DNA from: Candidatus Poribacteria bacterium
GTDB lineage: Bacteria; Poribacteria; DTPJ01; WJIO01
Reading direction: 5' to 3'
DNA: 36,321 nucleotides
Assembly: GCA_014730235.1 (NCBI GenBank)
Contig: WJIO01000321.1
Span: 1-36,321 of the forward strand
A model generated the notes under the pieces. The model was not told the DNA's origin. It did not search any database and saw nothing but the letters and a program-made list of their open reading frames with translations. This document shows, piece by piece, positions 25,894 through 33,742 of the stretch (position 1 is the stretch's first letter; each line of letters opens with the position of its first letter). Position numbers and translations under genes: made by a program.

Positions 25894-28800
25894 ATGAAAA
25901 AACAATTTAAATACGACCATGACAACAACACTGATATATACGGCAGATTTATTCTGGAATCTATGGAGGAAGGTTCTGGACATATCTTAGGCAATGCCCT
26001 CAGGCGTATCCTGTTATCAAAAATTCCCGGAGCGGCTGTTACTTCTGTTAAAATTGATGGTGTTGCCCATGAATTTGACCTAATACCTGAAGCGGTTGAG
26101 GATACATATGAGATTATAAAGAACATATCAGATTTAAAATTCAATATGCTGCACCCGGGTAAAGATCGAATAAGAATCAGTATTCATAATAGGAAAAAAG
26201 TCAGGGCCAGTGATTTCTCATCGGATGATAACATAATTATTTTAAATCCTGATTCCCATATTGTAACTTTAGAATCCGGTGCCGCTTTCGTTGCCGAAGC
26301 TGTGATTGAAAAAGGTCTTGGTTTTAGTAAAGCCTGCTCCGGCGACTTTAAATCGGGTGTTATACCGGTAAATGCTGATTTTTCTCCCGTTGAACAGGTG
26401 GCTTTTTCAGTATCAAAAAAACAAAATGGGAGTGAAAATCTGAATATAGAGATAAAGACTAATGGAGGAATATCGCCTATCAATGCCCTTGTTACTGCCG
26501 TTGGGATTTTGCTGGAGAATCTGGTAGGTGATAACATAATAAGTGGAAAATTCGGCAGTGAAAAGGGAACTTTTGTTCTTGAAACCAATGGCAATCAACA
26601 TTCAATCGGCAGTCTTCTATGCTGGTATTTGATGACGCAAAATTCACAGGACGGTTCCGAAGATGTTAAATTCGCCGAATATAAGATTAACCGTCAGGAT
26701 GAATTGGTAATTAATATATATACTCATGGCTCAATTAATCCCAGACAGGCGTTGGATAAAGCATTTAAAAATCTTGAGCATATTCTCAGGGAACTTTTAT
26801 CTGAACCAGTAGCTCAGAGAGGAACCTCAAGCGATGAATGTCTGATTAATATGCAGGATAATAAGGAATCACCTGTTACTGGCAAGGTTAGTTTCGGTGA
26901 TACTTCCTCTGTTTGGGAAGCTTCGGATTTACTTCAGATGCAAACCCGGTCTTATAAACGTTTTTTACAAACCCATGTTCCTCATAAACAAAGACATAAT
27001 ACAGGGCTGAAAAAGATTCTGGATGAAATATTCCCTATAGAAAGTGAAAGCTTAACTCTGGAATGTCTTGGTTATTCATGCGGCAAAATATCTGTTGATC
27101 CCCTGGAGTGTATAGAAATCGGATTAACCTATTCAATACCTGTAAATTTGCAGATGAGGCTTTCATCAAAAGAATCAGGTGGAATCATAAGGGAAGAAGA
27201 AGTTTTGTTGACCCATGTTCCACTTATGACAGAAGAGGGTGTATTTATTATTAGAGGCCAAAAAAGGGTTGTTATTGGTCAACTTGTCGGTCTGGATCTT
27301 GATCAGTTTAATGATGTTGCGGAAAAACATGTTAAGCTGGTTAATGAAATGTTATGTGAATCTCTTTCTGAATCCCTTGCCGGATTGACATCAGCCGTAT
27401 CAGATCGGATGTCTGTGGAATTGTCCAATGGATGTAAATTAACCCCTTCCAGTCTTCTTTGTACAGAAGATGAAGATGGAAAACTCCAAATCCAGCAGGC
27501 TAAATCTGCTGTTAATAGATTCTTTCTCAGTAATCGCTTCTCTCAGATACTTCAGGAAATTAATCCCCTGGATATACTAACTCATTGCCGCCGAATAAGT
27601 CTTTACCAAAATAGTCTCGGGGCCGACGATGTATCAGGGGAACCCCGAATGTTGCATCATTCTATATATGGAAGGTTAGACCCAATGGAATCGCCGGAGG
27701 GACCAAATGTTGGTATGATTAACACTGTTGCCATGTATGCTCAAATTGATGATGAAGGCAATATTCTTGCGCCATATCGTAAGATGGCAGATGGAGAAAA
27801 AAATGACAATTTAATATACATATCGGCTAAACAGGAAAAGGGTGAAATAATAGCGCCAGCTAAATATATATCAAAAGATGGTAAAATACCCGCCCGAATT
27901 GATAATGATGTAGTTATGGTGGGAGAGGGGAAAGCAAAATATGCCGATGCCTTTATACAGCAAACCCTGGGGCCTTCCACATCCCTTATCCCCCTGCTGG
28001 AACACGATGACTCTAACCGCGCTTTAATGGGGGCAAATATGCAGCGTCAGGCCGTACCCTTACTCTTTCCCCAGCAGCCTGTGGTTCAGACCGGAGCAGA
28101 AAACAAAATCGCTCTGGATTCAAAAACTATGGTTACTGCTAAGCGCGGGGGAGTGGTAAAGTATATCACATCTCAGGAAATACATATAGTATCAGACGAT
28201 GGTGAAATTGATGTCTACAGGCTTCTGAAAAACCGTCCTGCACATTCCTCCAGAAACTGGCTTAATCAAAAGCCTGTAGTCGCTAGTAATCAAAGAGTTT
28301 CGGAAGGGCAGGTTATAGCCGATTGTTCATCATCACATAATGGTAAATTAGCTTTGGGTACTAATATTCGGGTGGCCTACATGCCGCTTGATGGATATAA
28401 CTTTGAGGATGCCATCCTTGTCAGTGAAAGGGTGATTAAGGATGACATATTAACCTCTATTCATATCAGCACTCTGGAAATAGAGGTAAGGGATACAAAG
28501 TTTGGTCGGGAAAAGATAACCAGTCAACCCCCGGGAGCTGATAACAATCAGATATCCATGCTGGGTAATAATGGTATAGTAAAACCCGGTTCATGGGTTA
28601 ATGAAGATGATGTTCTTGTGGGTAAGATTACACCTAAACCATCTGACGAAAATCCCGAGGATAAGCTTCTAAATATAATCACTGGACCAGAACGCAGGAT
28701 ACTTAACTATCATGATTCATCCCTCACTGTTCCACCGGGAAAAAGCGGCATAGTTATGGATGTAAAACGATTATCCCGAAATGAAAATCCATCTTTGCCA

Positions 28801-31800
28801 AGAGGTGTATATGAGGTGATTAAAGTTGATATAATCCATAAGAGATCTCTGGAGGTAGGCGATAAGCTCTCTAACCGACATGGCAGCAAAGGAACTATAG
28901 CAGCAATTATTCCCGAAGAGGATATGCCTTTCCTGGAGGATGGAGCTCCCGTTGATATGGTTCTGAATCCTCTGGGTGTGCCCACAAGGCTTAATCCGGG
29001 GCAAATTCTGGAAACTCATCTGGCCTGGGCTGCTAAAGCTTCAAAATCTATTATTTACTGCCCTCCATACGACGGCCCCAGTTTAGATCAGATAAGGGAT
29101 TTGTTGACAAAGTCAGGACTTCCCGCCAGCGGCATGGTTCCAATTCGCGATGGCCGTAATGGGCGCGTTACAGATCGGGAAGTTACTGTGGGATACCAGT
29201 ATACCATGAAGCTCATTCACATGGTAGATGATAAAATTCACGCCCGGTCTACAGGTCCCTACTCCCTGTTTAACCAGCAGCCCACTGGAGGCAAGATGCA
29301 GTTTGGCGGTCAGCGCTTTGGTGAGATGGAAACCTGGGCCCTGGAAGCCTACGGTGCAGCATATTCCCTTAGAGAACTTCTGACCGTTAAATCCGATGAT
29401 ATAGATGCTCGAAAAGAGATGTATTTAAATATCCTGGAAGGTAAAGATTCATCACCAAAACCGGGTATTCCCAGGACTTTAAATAATCTGATCATGTGCC
29501 TGCGGGGAGTTTGCTTTGATCTCAGTTTGCTGGGTAAGACAGATAAAAATGTATTCAGTGTAGATACTGTAGATTCAGTTATTATATCTCTGGCCTCACC
29601 GGATCAAATAAGCCGGGAGTGGTCTCATGGTCTGGTATACAGCGACTCTATGGATTGGGATAACGATCACCCGCCGCAAGGTAGCATATTCTGCGAAAAA
29701 ATATTTGGTCCCTTAAGGGATTTGCAATGTCAATGCGGAAAAATATCAGGTATGCAGTATAAGGGAAAGGTGTGCGGTATTTGCGGTGTGGAAGTTGCAC
29801 CTTCCAGTATGCGGAGCGAAAGGCTGGGTCATATAGAACTGGCTGTACCTGTATGTCATAATTGGCTGTTAAACGCCAGACCAAGCCCTATAGCTATCCT
29901 GCTTCAGATGGATATCGAAAATATAAGATCGGTAATCTATTACGAAAGCTACATAGTCACAGAGCCAGGTGAAACCACTCTGGAATTTAAACAAATTCTT
30001 AGCAAAGACGAATACCGGCAGAAATGCGAAGAATTTGGAGAAAAGTCTTTCGGTGTATTAATAGGGGCAAAAGCTGTTAGGGAATTACTGAAAGATATAA
30101 ACCTTCAGGAACTACTCTCATCTCTGGAAGATCCACATGAAAAACGTCTGGTTGATACATTTATCAACTCAGGTATAAAGCCCGAATGGATGATCCTGGA
30201 GTGCATACCTGTAATCCCCCCGGGCATCAGGCCCATGCATGAATTAGAGGGAGGAGTATTTGCCACTCTTGATCTTAACGAACTTTATGCCAGGGTCATA
30301 TCAAGAAATAAAACATGCAGGGAATTTTCTGCTATAGGTGATGAACAGGCCCATGAAGCTGCCCGGATGGTACAGGAAGCTGTTGATTCTCTGTTTGGCA
30401 ATGGTCGGCGCAGGGAGGGTCAATCCGGAGATCTTAAATCCCTGAGTGACCTTCTAAAAGGAAAAACCGGAATGCTTCGAGGAAATCTCCTGGGTAAACG
30501 TGTGGATTACTCAGGCAGATCGGTGATCGTCGCAGGGCCTGAACTTAATCTGGATGAATGTGCTTTGCCAGAAGATATGGCCCTGGAATTGTTTAAGCCT
30601 TTTATCATTCATAAACTTGTCAGTTCCGATGAAGCTAACAGCATTATCAGTGCCCGTAAGATGATAGAATCCAAATCACCGGAAACCTTAAAAGCTCTTC
30701 AGGAGGTGATACAGGATCGATATATTGTTCTGAATAGAGCACCTACTCTCCATCGCCTTGGTATACAAGCCTTCAAGCCAAGACTGACCAAAGATAAAGC
30801 CATACACCTGCATCCTCTGGTATGTGTAGGGTTCAACGCTGACTTTGACGGCGATCAGATGGCTGTGCATATACCCCTGAGTCATGAAGCCCAGAAGGAA
30901 GCAGGGGATTTAATGCTTGCAACAAAAAACGTGCTATCTCCTTCTCACGGTGGCACAATAGCCCAGCCAAATCAGGAGATGATAGCTGGATGTTATTATA
31001 TGACAATGGAGACAGGTAAATCTTCCGATCCCGGTAAGGAATTCACTGATATACTGGATTTAAAGAAATCATATGAATTGGGAAGGATAAATATACACGA
31101 TTATATTAACTACCACTATCAGGATGATTTTATAAATACAACCGTCGGGCGTATCTTGTTTAACGAAATTGTTCCCGAAGGATTAGGACGATTTATCAAC
31201 CGAAAGGTTGATAAATCAACCCTGTTTAGTCTTATCGAAGAATGTCATGCAAAATTAGGTGAGGATGAAGCCGTAAGATTCCTTAATCATGTGGATGATC
31301 TGGGTTTCAAATATGCAACCCGCTACGGTTGTTCCCTGAGCATTGATAATCTTAAACCCACAACTTCCGGAGATGAATTATTAAATCAGGAACTGATGTC
31401 ACCCATATCAATAATGGTTATATCCGGTGCTCGAGGTAGTAGAAACCGTTTAAGAAATCTAGTAGGAGTTATTGGAAATATAACTAAAGCCAGCGGAGAG
31501 TTATACAGCCTGCCTGTTTCTAACAATTTTATGAATGGATTATCAACTTTAGAGCATTTCATGATGACATCCGGCGCTCGAAATAGTCTTATTGATGTAT
31601 CTGTAAGAGTCGGTCGGGCTGGACACCTGATGCGGAAAATGGTATCAGCCTGCCAGAGTGTTGTCGTAAAAGAGCATGACTGCGGGACAGAGCATGGAAT
31701 AAAAGTCGATAATTTGACCTTTGGTGATGACATCCTGCGCTCCTTACATCATCGTATTGTTGGTAGAGTTTTGTCCTGTGAGGTAATAAATCCTGAAAAT

Positions 31801-32598
31801 GGTGAATCTATAGCCAGAGCTGGAACTTTGATTGATGATGATATTGCTTGGAGAATTGAGCATGCCGGTGTAAAAGAGGTAAGTATTCGAAGTCCTTTTA
31901 CATGCCAGACTGAGAATGGTTTATGTTCCATGTGTTATGGTATTGATCTCGCATCAGGTTCTCTGGCAGAAACGGGAACACCTGCTGGTGTTATAGCCGC
32001 CGCTGCTACTGGTGAACCTGTGGTTCAGCTTAATTTCCGGGTCTTTTATGGCAATGGAAAAGAGATTATCGAAGCCGGTATACCAAGGCTGGATAATCTT
32101 CTTGAAGCCAGGGAGGATGTTAAAATTACAGTTGGCGAGGATTCTGTGGAATTGTGCCAGACCTTAAGAAAAAATGGGCAGGAAAAGTTCCAGATACTTC
32201 TGAAGGATGAAATTATGCGCCTGTATGGTATATATGGGCTTAATGTAAACGATAAGCACTTTGAAATCCTTGTCAGCCGCATACTATGGCAGGTTCGGGT
32301 TAAAAAGCCGGGAGATACAAATTTATATGCTGGAGAGGTGGTAAACAGGCAAAGAATTATCATGGAATCCCGGGATCTTCCAGATACAGCAAAACACCCG
32401 GAAGTAGAGCCTGTTCTTACAGGCCTATGGGATGCTGTTCTCACTAACGAAAGCTTCTTGGCTGCAGCGGCTTTTGGTGATACTTTAAACGTTCTTACCC
32501 AGGCTGCTGTAAGACGTCAGCAGGATAAACTCAATGGAATGACTGAAAATTTGATCCTCGGCAAACTTATACCTGCCGGAACAGGATTTAGTTCTTAA
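25894..32598 (+). CDS. single-chain multisubunit-type RNA polymerase: alphaNTD - Rpo11-like - beta - beta-prime fusion
   Basis: A 2234-aa DNA-directed RNA polymerase core in one frame, with no internal stop; GGGAGGG precedes the ATG. Domains: complete alpha NTD (1-228; GHILGNALRRILLSKIPGAA); a shorter alpha/Rpo11-like dimerisation domain (229-302; VKFAEYK, SINPRQALDKAFKNL); linker (303-340); beta (341-1215) with YGRLDPMESPEGPN, GYNFEDAILVSERV, lysines K983 and K991 in HKRSLEVGDK, DDKIHARSTGPYSL; beta-prime (1220-2234) with zinc site CQC...CGIC, clamp helices, LLGKRVDYSGRSV, catalytic NADFDGD (1648-1654), second zinc site DCGT...TCQTENGLCSMC, and IPAGTGF at the end. Missing: alpha CTD, beta lobes, SI3. 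Trigger-loop His is Tyr2052 and a bridge-helix His is Ser1893. Beta-beta-prime fusions are known in Helicobacter and Wolbachia; this alpha-beta-beta-prime form is not one I recognise. An accessory role is inferred. Confidence 0.95.
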   Translation: MKKQFKYDHDNNTDIYGRFILESMEEGSGHILGNALRRILLSKIPGAAVTSVKIDGVAHEFDLIPEAVEDTYEIIKNISDLKFNMLHPGKDRIRISIHNRKKVRASDFSSDDNIIILNPDSHIVTLESGAAFVAEAVIEKGLGFSKACSGDFKSGVIPVNADFSPVEQVAFSVSKKQNGSENLNIEIKTNGGISPINALVTAVGILLENLVGDNIISGKFGSEKGTFVLETNGNQHSIGSLLCWYLMTQNSQDGSEDVKFAEYKINRQDELVINIYTHGSINPRQALDKAFKNLEHILRELLSEPVAQRGTSSDECLINMQDNKESPVTGKVSFGDTSSVWEASDLLQMQTRSYKRFLQTHVPHKQRHNTGLKKILDEIFPIESESLTLECLGYSCGKISVDPLECIEIGLTYSIPVNLQMRLSSKESGGIIREEEVLLTHVPLMTEEGVFIIRGQKRVVIGQLVGLDLDQFNDVAEKHVKLVNEMLCESLSESLAGLTSAVSDRMSVELSNGCKLTPSSLLCTEDEDGKLQIQQAKSAVNRFFLSNRFSQILQEINPLDILTHCRRISLYQNSLGADDVSGEPRMLHHSIYGRLDPMESPEGPNVGMINTVAMYAQIDDEGNILAPYRKMADGEKNDNLIYISAKQEKGEIIAPAKYISKDGKIPARIDNDVVMVGEGKAKYADAFIQQTLGPSTSLIPLLEHDDSNRALMGANMQRQAVPLLFPQQPVVQTGAENKIALDSKTMVTAKRGGVVKYITSQEIHIVSDDGEIDVYRLLKNRPAHSSRNWLNQKPVVASNQRVSEGQVIADCSSSHNGKLALGTNIRVAYMPLDGYNFEDAILVSERVIKDDILTSIHISTLEIEVRDTKFGREKITSQPPGADNNQISMLGNNGIVKPGSWVNEDDVLVGKITPKPSDENPEDKLLNIITGPERRILNYHDSSLTVPPGKSGIVMDVKRLSRNENPSLPRGVYEVIKVDIIHKRSLEVGDKLSNRHGSKGTIAAIIPEEDMPFLEDGAPVDMVLNPLGVPTRLNPGQILETHLAWAAKASKSIIYCPPYDGPSLDQIRDLLTKSGLPASGMVPIRDGRNGRVTDREVTVGYQYTMKLIHMVDDKIHARSTGPYSLFNQQPTGGKMQFGGQRFGEMETWALEAYGAAYSLRELLTVKSDDIDARKEMYLNILEGKDSSPKPGIPRTLNNLIMCLRGVCFDLSLLGKTDKNVFSVDTVDSVIISLASPDQISREWSHGLVYSDSMDWDNDHPPQGSIFCEKIFGPLRDLQCQCGKISGMQYKGKVCGICGVEVAPSSMRSERLGHIELAVPVCHNWLLNARPSPIAILLQMDIENIRSVIYYESYIVTEPGETTLEFKQILSKDEYRQKCEEFGEKSFGVLIGAKAVRELLKDINLQELLSSLEDPHEKRLVDTFINSGIKPEWMILECIPVIPPGIRPMHELEGGVFATLDLNELYARVISRNKTCREFSAIGDEQAHEAARMVQEAVDSLFGNGRRREGQSGDLKSLSDLLKGKTGMLRGNLLGKRVDYSGRSVIVAGPELNLDECALPEDMALELFKPFIIHKLVSSDEANSIISARKMIESKSPETLKALQEVIQDRYIVLNRAPTLHRLGIQAFKPRLTKDKAIHLHPLVCVGFNADFDGDQMAVHIPLSHEAQKEAGDLMLATKNVLSPSHGGTIAQPNQEMIAGCYYMTMETGKSSDPGKEFTDILDLKKSYELGRINIHDYINYHYQDDFINTTVGRILFNEIVPEGLGRFINRKVDKSTLFSLIEECHAKLGEDEAVRFLNHVDDLGFKYATRYGCSLSIDNLKPTTSGDELLNQELMSPISIMVISGARGSRNRLRNLVGVIGNITKASGELYSLPVSNNFMNGLSTLEHFMMTSGARNSLIDVSVRVGRAGHLMRKMVSACQSVVVKEHDCGTEHGIKVDNLTFGDDILRSLHHRIVGRVLSCEVINPENGESIARAGTLIDDDIAWRIEHAGVKEVSIRSPFTCQTENGLCSMCYGIDLASGSLAETGTPAGVIAAAATGEPVVQLNFRVFYGNGKEIIEAGIPRLDNLLEAREDVKITVGEDSVELCQTLRKNGQEKFQILLKDEIMRLYGIYGLNVNDKHFEILVSRILWQVRVKKPGDTNLYAGEVVNRQRIIMESRDLPDTAKHPEVEPVLTGLWDAVLTNESFLAAAAFGDTLNVLTQAAVRRQQDKLNGMTENLILGKLIPAGTGFSS

Positions 32599-32690
32599 CT
32601 TACTTTGCCTGTTATTCATATTCATTTTATCTGTAATTCCCGTTTGTTTTACTTTTGTTATTGCGAAGAACGGGGTAACAAATAAAGTTT

Positions 32691-32883
32691 GGTTCCTTCG
32701 GGTTCAATGTGTTAAAAATAAGAAACTTCTATATGCTGTCATTGCTGCGAAACTCTTATTCCTTTTTGCTCAAGCTTTTTCAAAAAGCTTGAAGCAGGAT
32801 GACAAGCTGAGAAAATTTTCAAATTATAACCATACTCAAACCGGAAGAGCCAAAGTTTTCACGGACATAAATTTTATGCTTGG
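32691..32883. repeat. MITE family copy E (inverted partner of copy F)
   Basis: The left inner end GGTTCCTTCGGGTTCAATGTG starts at 32691, the right inner end CCGGAAGAGCC lies at 32841-32851, and the outer right end (32863-32883) is identical to that of copy A. The core hairpin is enlarged by an insertion containing AAGCTTTTTCAAAAAGCTT. The left outer end is diverged and cannot be placed, though related sequence begins near 32655. It fills most of the 404-bp gap 32599-33002, which otherwise holds only the candidate promoter listed next. Confidence 0.7.
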
Positions 32884-32903
32884 GGATGATTCCATCTTTG
32901 TCC

Positions 32904-32932
32904 TTGACATCGTTATATATAGAAAGTAAAAT
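32904..32932 (+). promoter_or_regulatory. candidate sigma-70 promoter for the FmdB-type gene
   Basis: TTGACA (32904-32909), a spacer of exactly 17 nt, and TAAAAT (32927-32932). The coding start is about 70 nt downstream. The -35 matches the consensus perfectly and the -10 at five of six positions. It lies just outside the right end of MITE copy E. Confidence 0.6.
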
Positions 32933-33002
32933 TATATTTTGCTGAAAAATTCGGCAACTTTTTTATTATAATAAATTGGATAATCAGAAGGAGCTTCTTG
33001 AG

Positions 33003-33284
33003 ATGCCAACCTACGAATATGAGTGTGAAAAATGTGGTCACAACTTTGAAAAATTCCAGAGCATTACCGCAGAACCAATAAAAAAATGCCCCAAATGTGG
33101 GGGTAAAGTAAAGAGGTTAATAGGTGCTGGCGCTGGAGTGATCTTCAAAGGACCGGGTTTCTACGCGACGGATTATCGCAGCGACGGTTACAGACAAAAG
33201 GCAAAGCAGGAAAATAGCACTAAAAAAATACCGGATACCAAGTCTTCTGATAAAAAATCATCAGATAGCAAAGACAAATCATAA
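33003..33284 (+). CDS. FmdB-family zinc ribbon protein
   Basis: A 93-aa protein. The N-terminal 45 residues are the FmdB/CxxC_CxxC_SSSS zinc ribbon: [20 protein letters not shown] and [13 protein letters not shown], giving two CxxC pairs that bind one zinc. A segment [16 protein letters not shown] is conserved in the family. The tail is a low-complexity Lys/Ser/Asp stretch. Members are widespread, usually called putative regulatory proteins, with no agreed function. The ATG at 33003 follows AAGGAG by 9 nt; an in-frame TTG at 32976 is upstream of that site and unlikely. It is monocistronic, with its own promoter candidate and a strong terminator, and is bracketed by inverted MITE copies E and F. 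Confidence 0.9.
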   Translation: MPTYEYECEKCGHNFEKFQSITAEPIKKCPKCGGKVKRLIGAGAGVIFKGPGFYATDYRSDGYRQKAKQENSTKKIPDTKSSDKKSSDSKDKS

Positions 33285-33305
33285 TTTTTTATATTTCAAT
33301 ATTTT

Positions 33306-33340
33306 AAGGCTAAGGACTGGTACCAGTCCTTAGCCTTTTT
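33306..33340 (+). terminator. intrinsic terminator of the FmdB-type gene
   Basis: A perfect hairpin with 15-bp arms: AAGGCTAAGGACTGG (33306-33320) pairs with CCAGTCCTTAGCCTT, continuing directly into a T-run. It lies 22 bp after the stop codon. Confidence 0.9.
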
Positions 33341-33398
33341 TATATTTGGCTATACTCGAACCTGTCCCATGTTAATCGGTTAATTTTGAAGTAAAGTA

Positions 33399-33427
33399 TT
33401 GACGTAACATTCCAGGATATGTTAATA
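33399..33427 (+). promoter_or_regulatory. weak candidate promoter upstream of the DUF4432 gene
   Basis: TTGACG (33399-33404), 17 nt, TTAATA (33422-33427). The next gene starts 316 nt downstream, with MITE copy F and a palindrome in between, so if this promoter is real the transcript has a long, highly structured leader. The match is modest and was found by eye. Confidence 0.3.
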
Positions 33428-33462
33428 ATATGTCACACTGTTTTCCAAAAATTATTGTGAAT

Positions 33463-33625
33463 GTAATCGTTAAAAAATGTATATAATTTAGTTGTCATTC
33501 CTGCTTCAAGCTTTTTGAAAAAGCTTGAGCAAAAAGGAATAAGAGTTTCGCAGGAATGACAGCATAAGGAAGTTCCTTATATTTACCACACTAAACCTGG
33601 AAGAACCTCATTTTTTAACGATTAC
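33463..33625. mobile_element. MITE family copy F with 17-bp perfect outer inverted repeats
   Basis: The outer ends GTAATCGTTAAAAAATG (33463-33479) and its exact complement (33609-33625) enclose a core (33493-33565) that is the reverse complement of the core of copy E, differing by one substitution and one single-base deletion. The right inner end reads CACACTAAACCTGGAAGAACC. The outer-end motif ATCGTTAAAAAATG also occurs alone at 24561-24574, just before the other MITE. No coding capacity. It takes up much of the 458-bp gap 33285-33742. Confidence 0.7.
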
Positions 33626-33649
33626 TGAATTAAAAATATACTAAAATCC

Positions 33650-33677
33650 GTATTGCCGCAATATATTGCGGCAATAC
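33650..33677. promoter_or_regulatory. 28-bp perfect palindrome upstream of the DUF4432 gene
   Basis: The two half sites, GTATTGCCGCAATA and its exact complement, abut with no spacer. It lies 65 bp before the start codon. It could be an operator for a dimeric regulator of sugar metabolism or an RNA hairpin; no T-run follows, so it is not a typical terminator. Confidence 0.5.
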
Positions 33678-33742
33678 CAAACCAAAAACAGTGAAATTAT
33701 AAATTACCCTTTATGTGATCAAAACTACGGAGACATATTAAA

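Noticed and set aside
25894-32598. The long ORF as three separate genes joined by sequencing error.
   Set aside because: The frame is continuous over 6.7 kb, the domains are joined by sensible linkers, no ribosome binding site with start codon is evident at the junctions, and the domains show coordinated reductions (no alpha CTD, no lobes) that are unlike housekeeping genes.
25894-32598. A phage-type single-subunit (T7-like) or YonO-like RNA polymerase.
   Set aside because: Similarity to cellular RpoA, RpoB and RpoC is far too extensive, including alpha NTD, both zinc sites and clamp helices.
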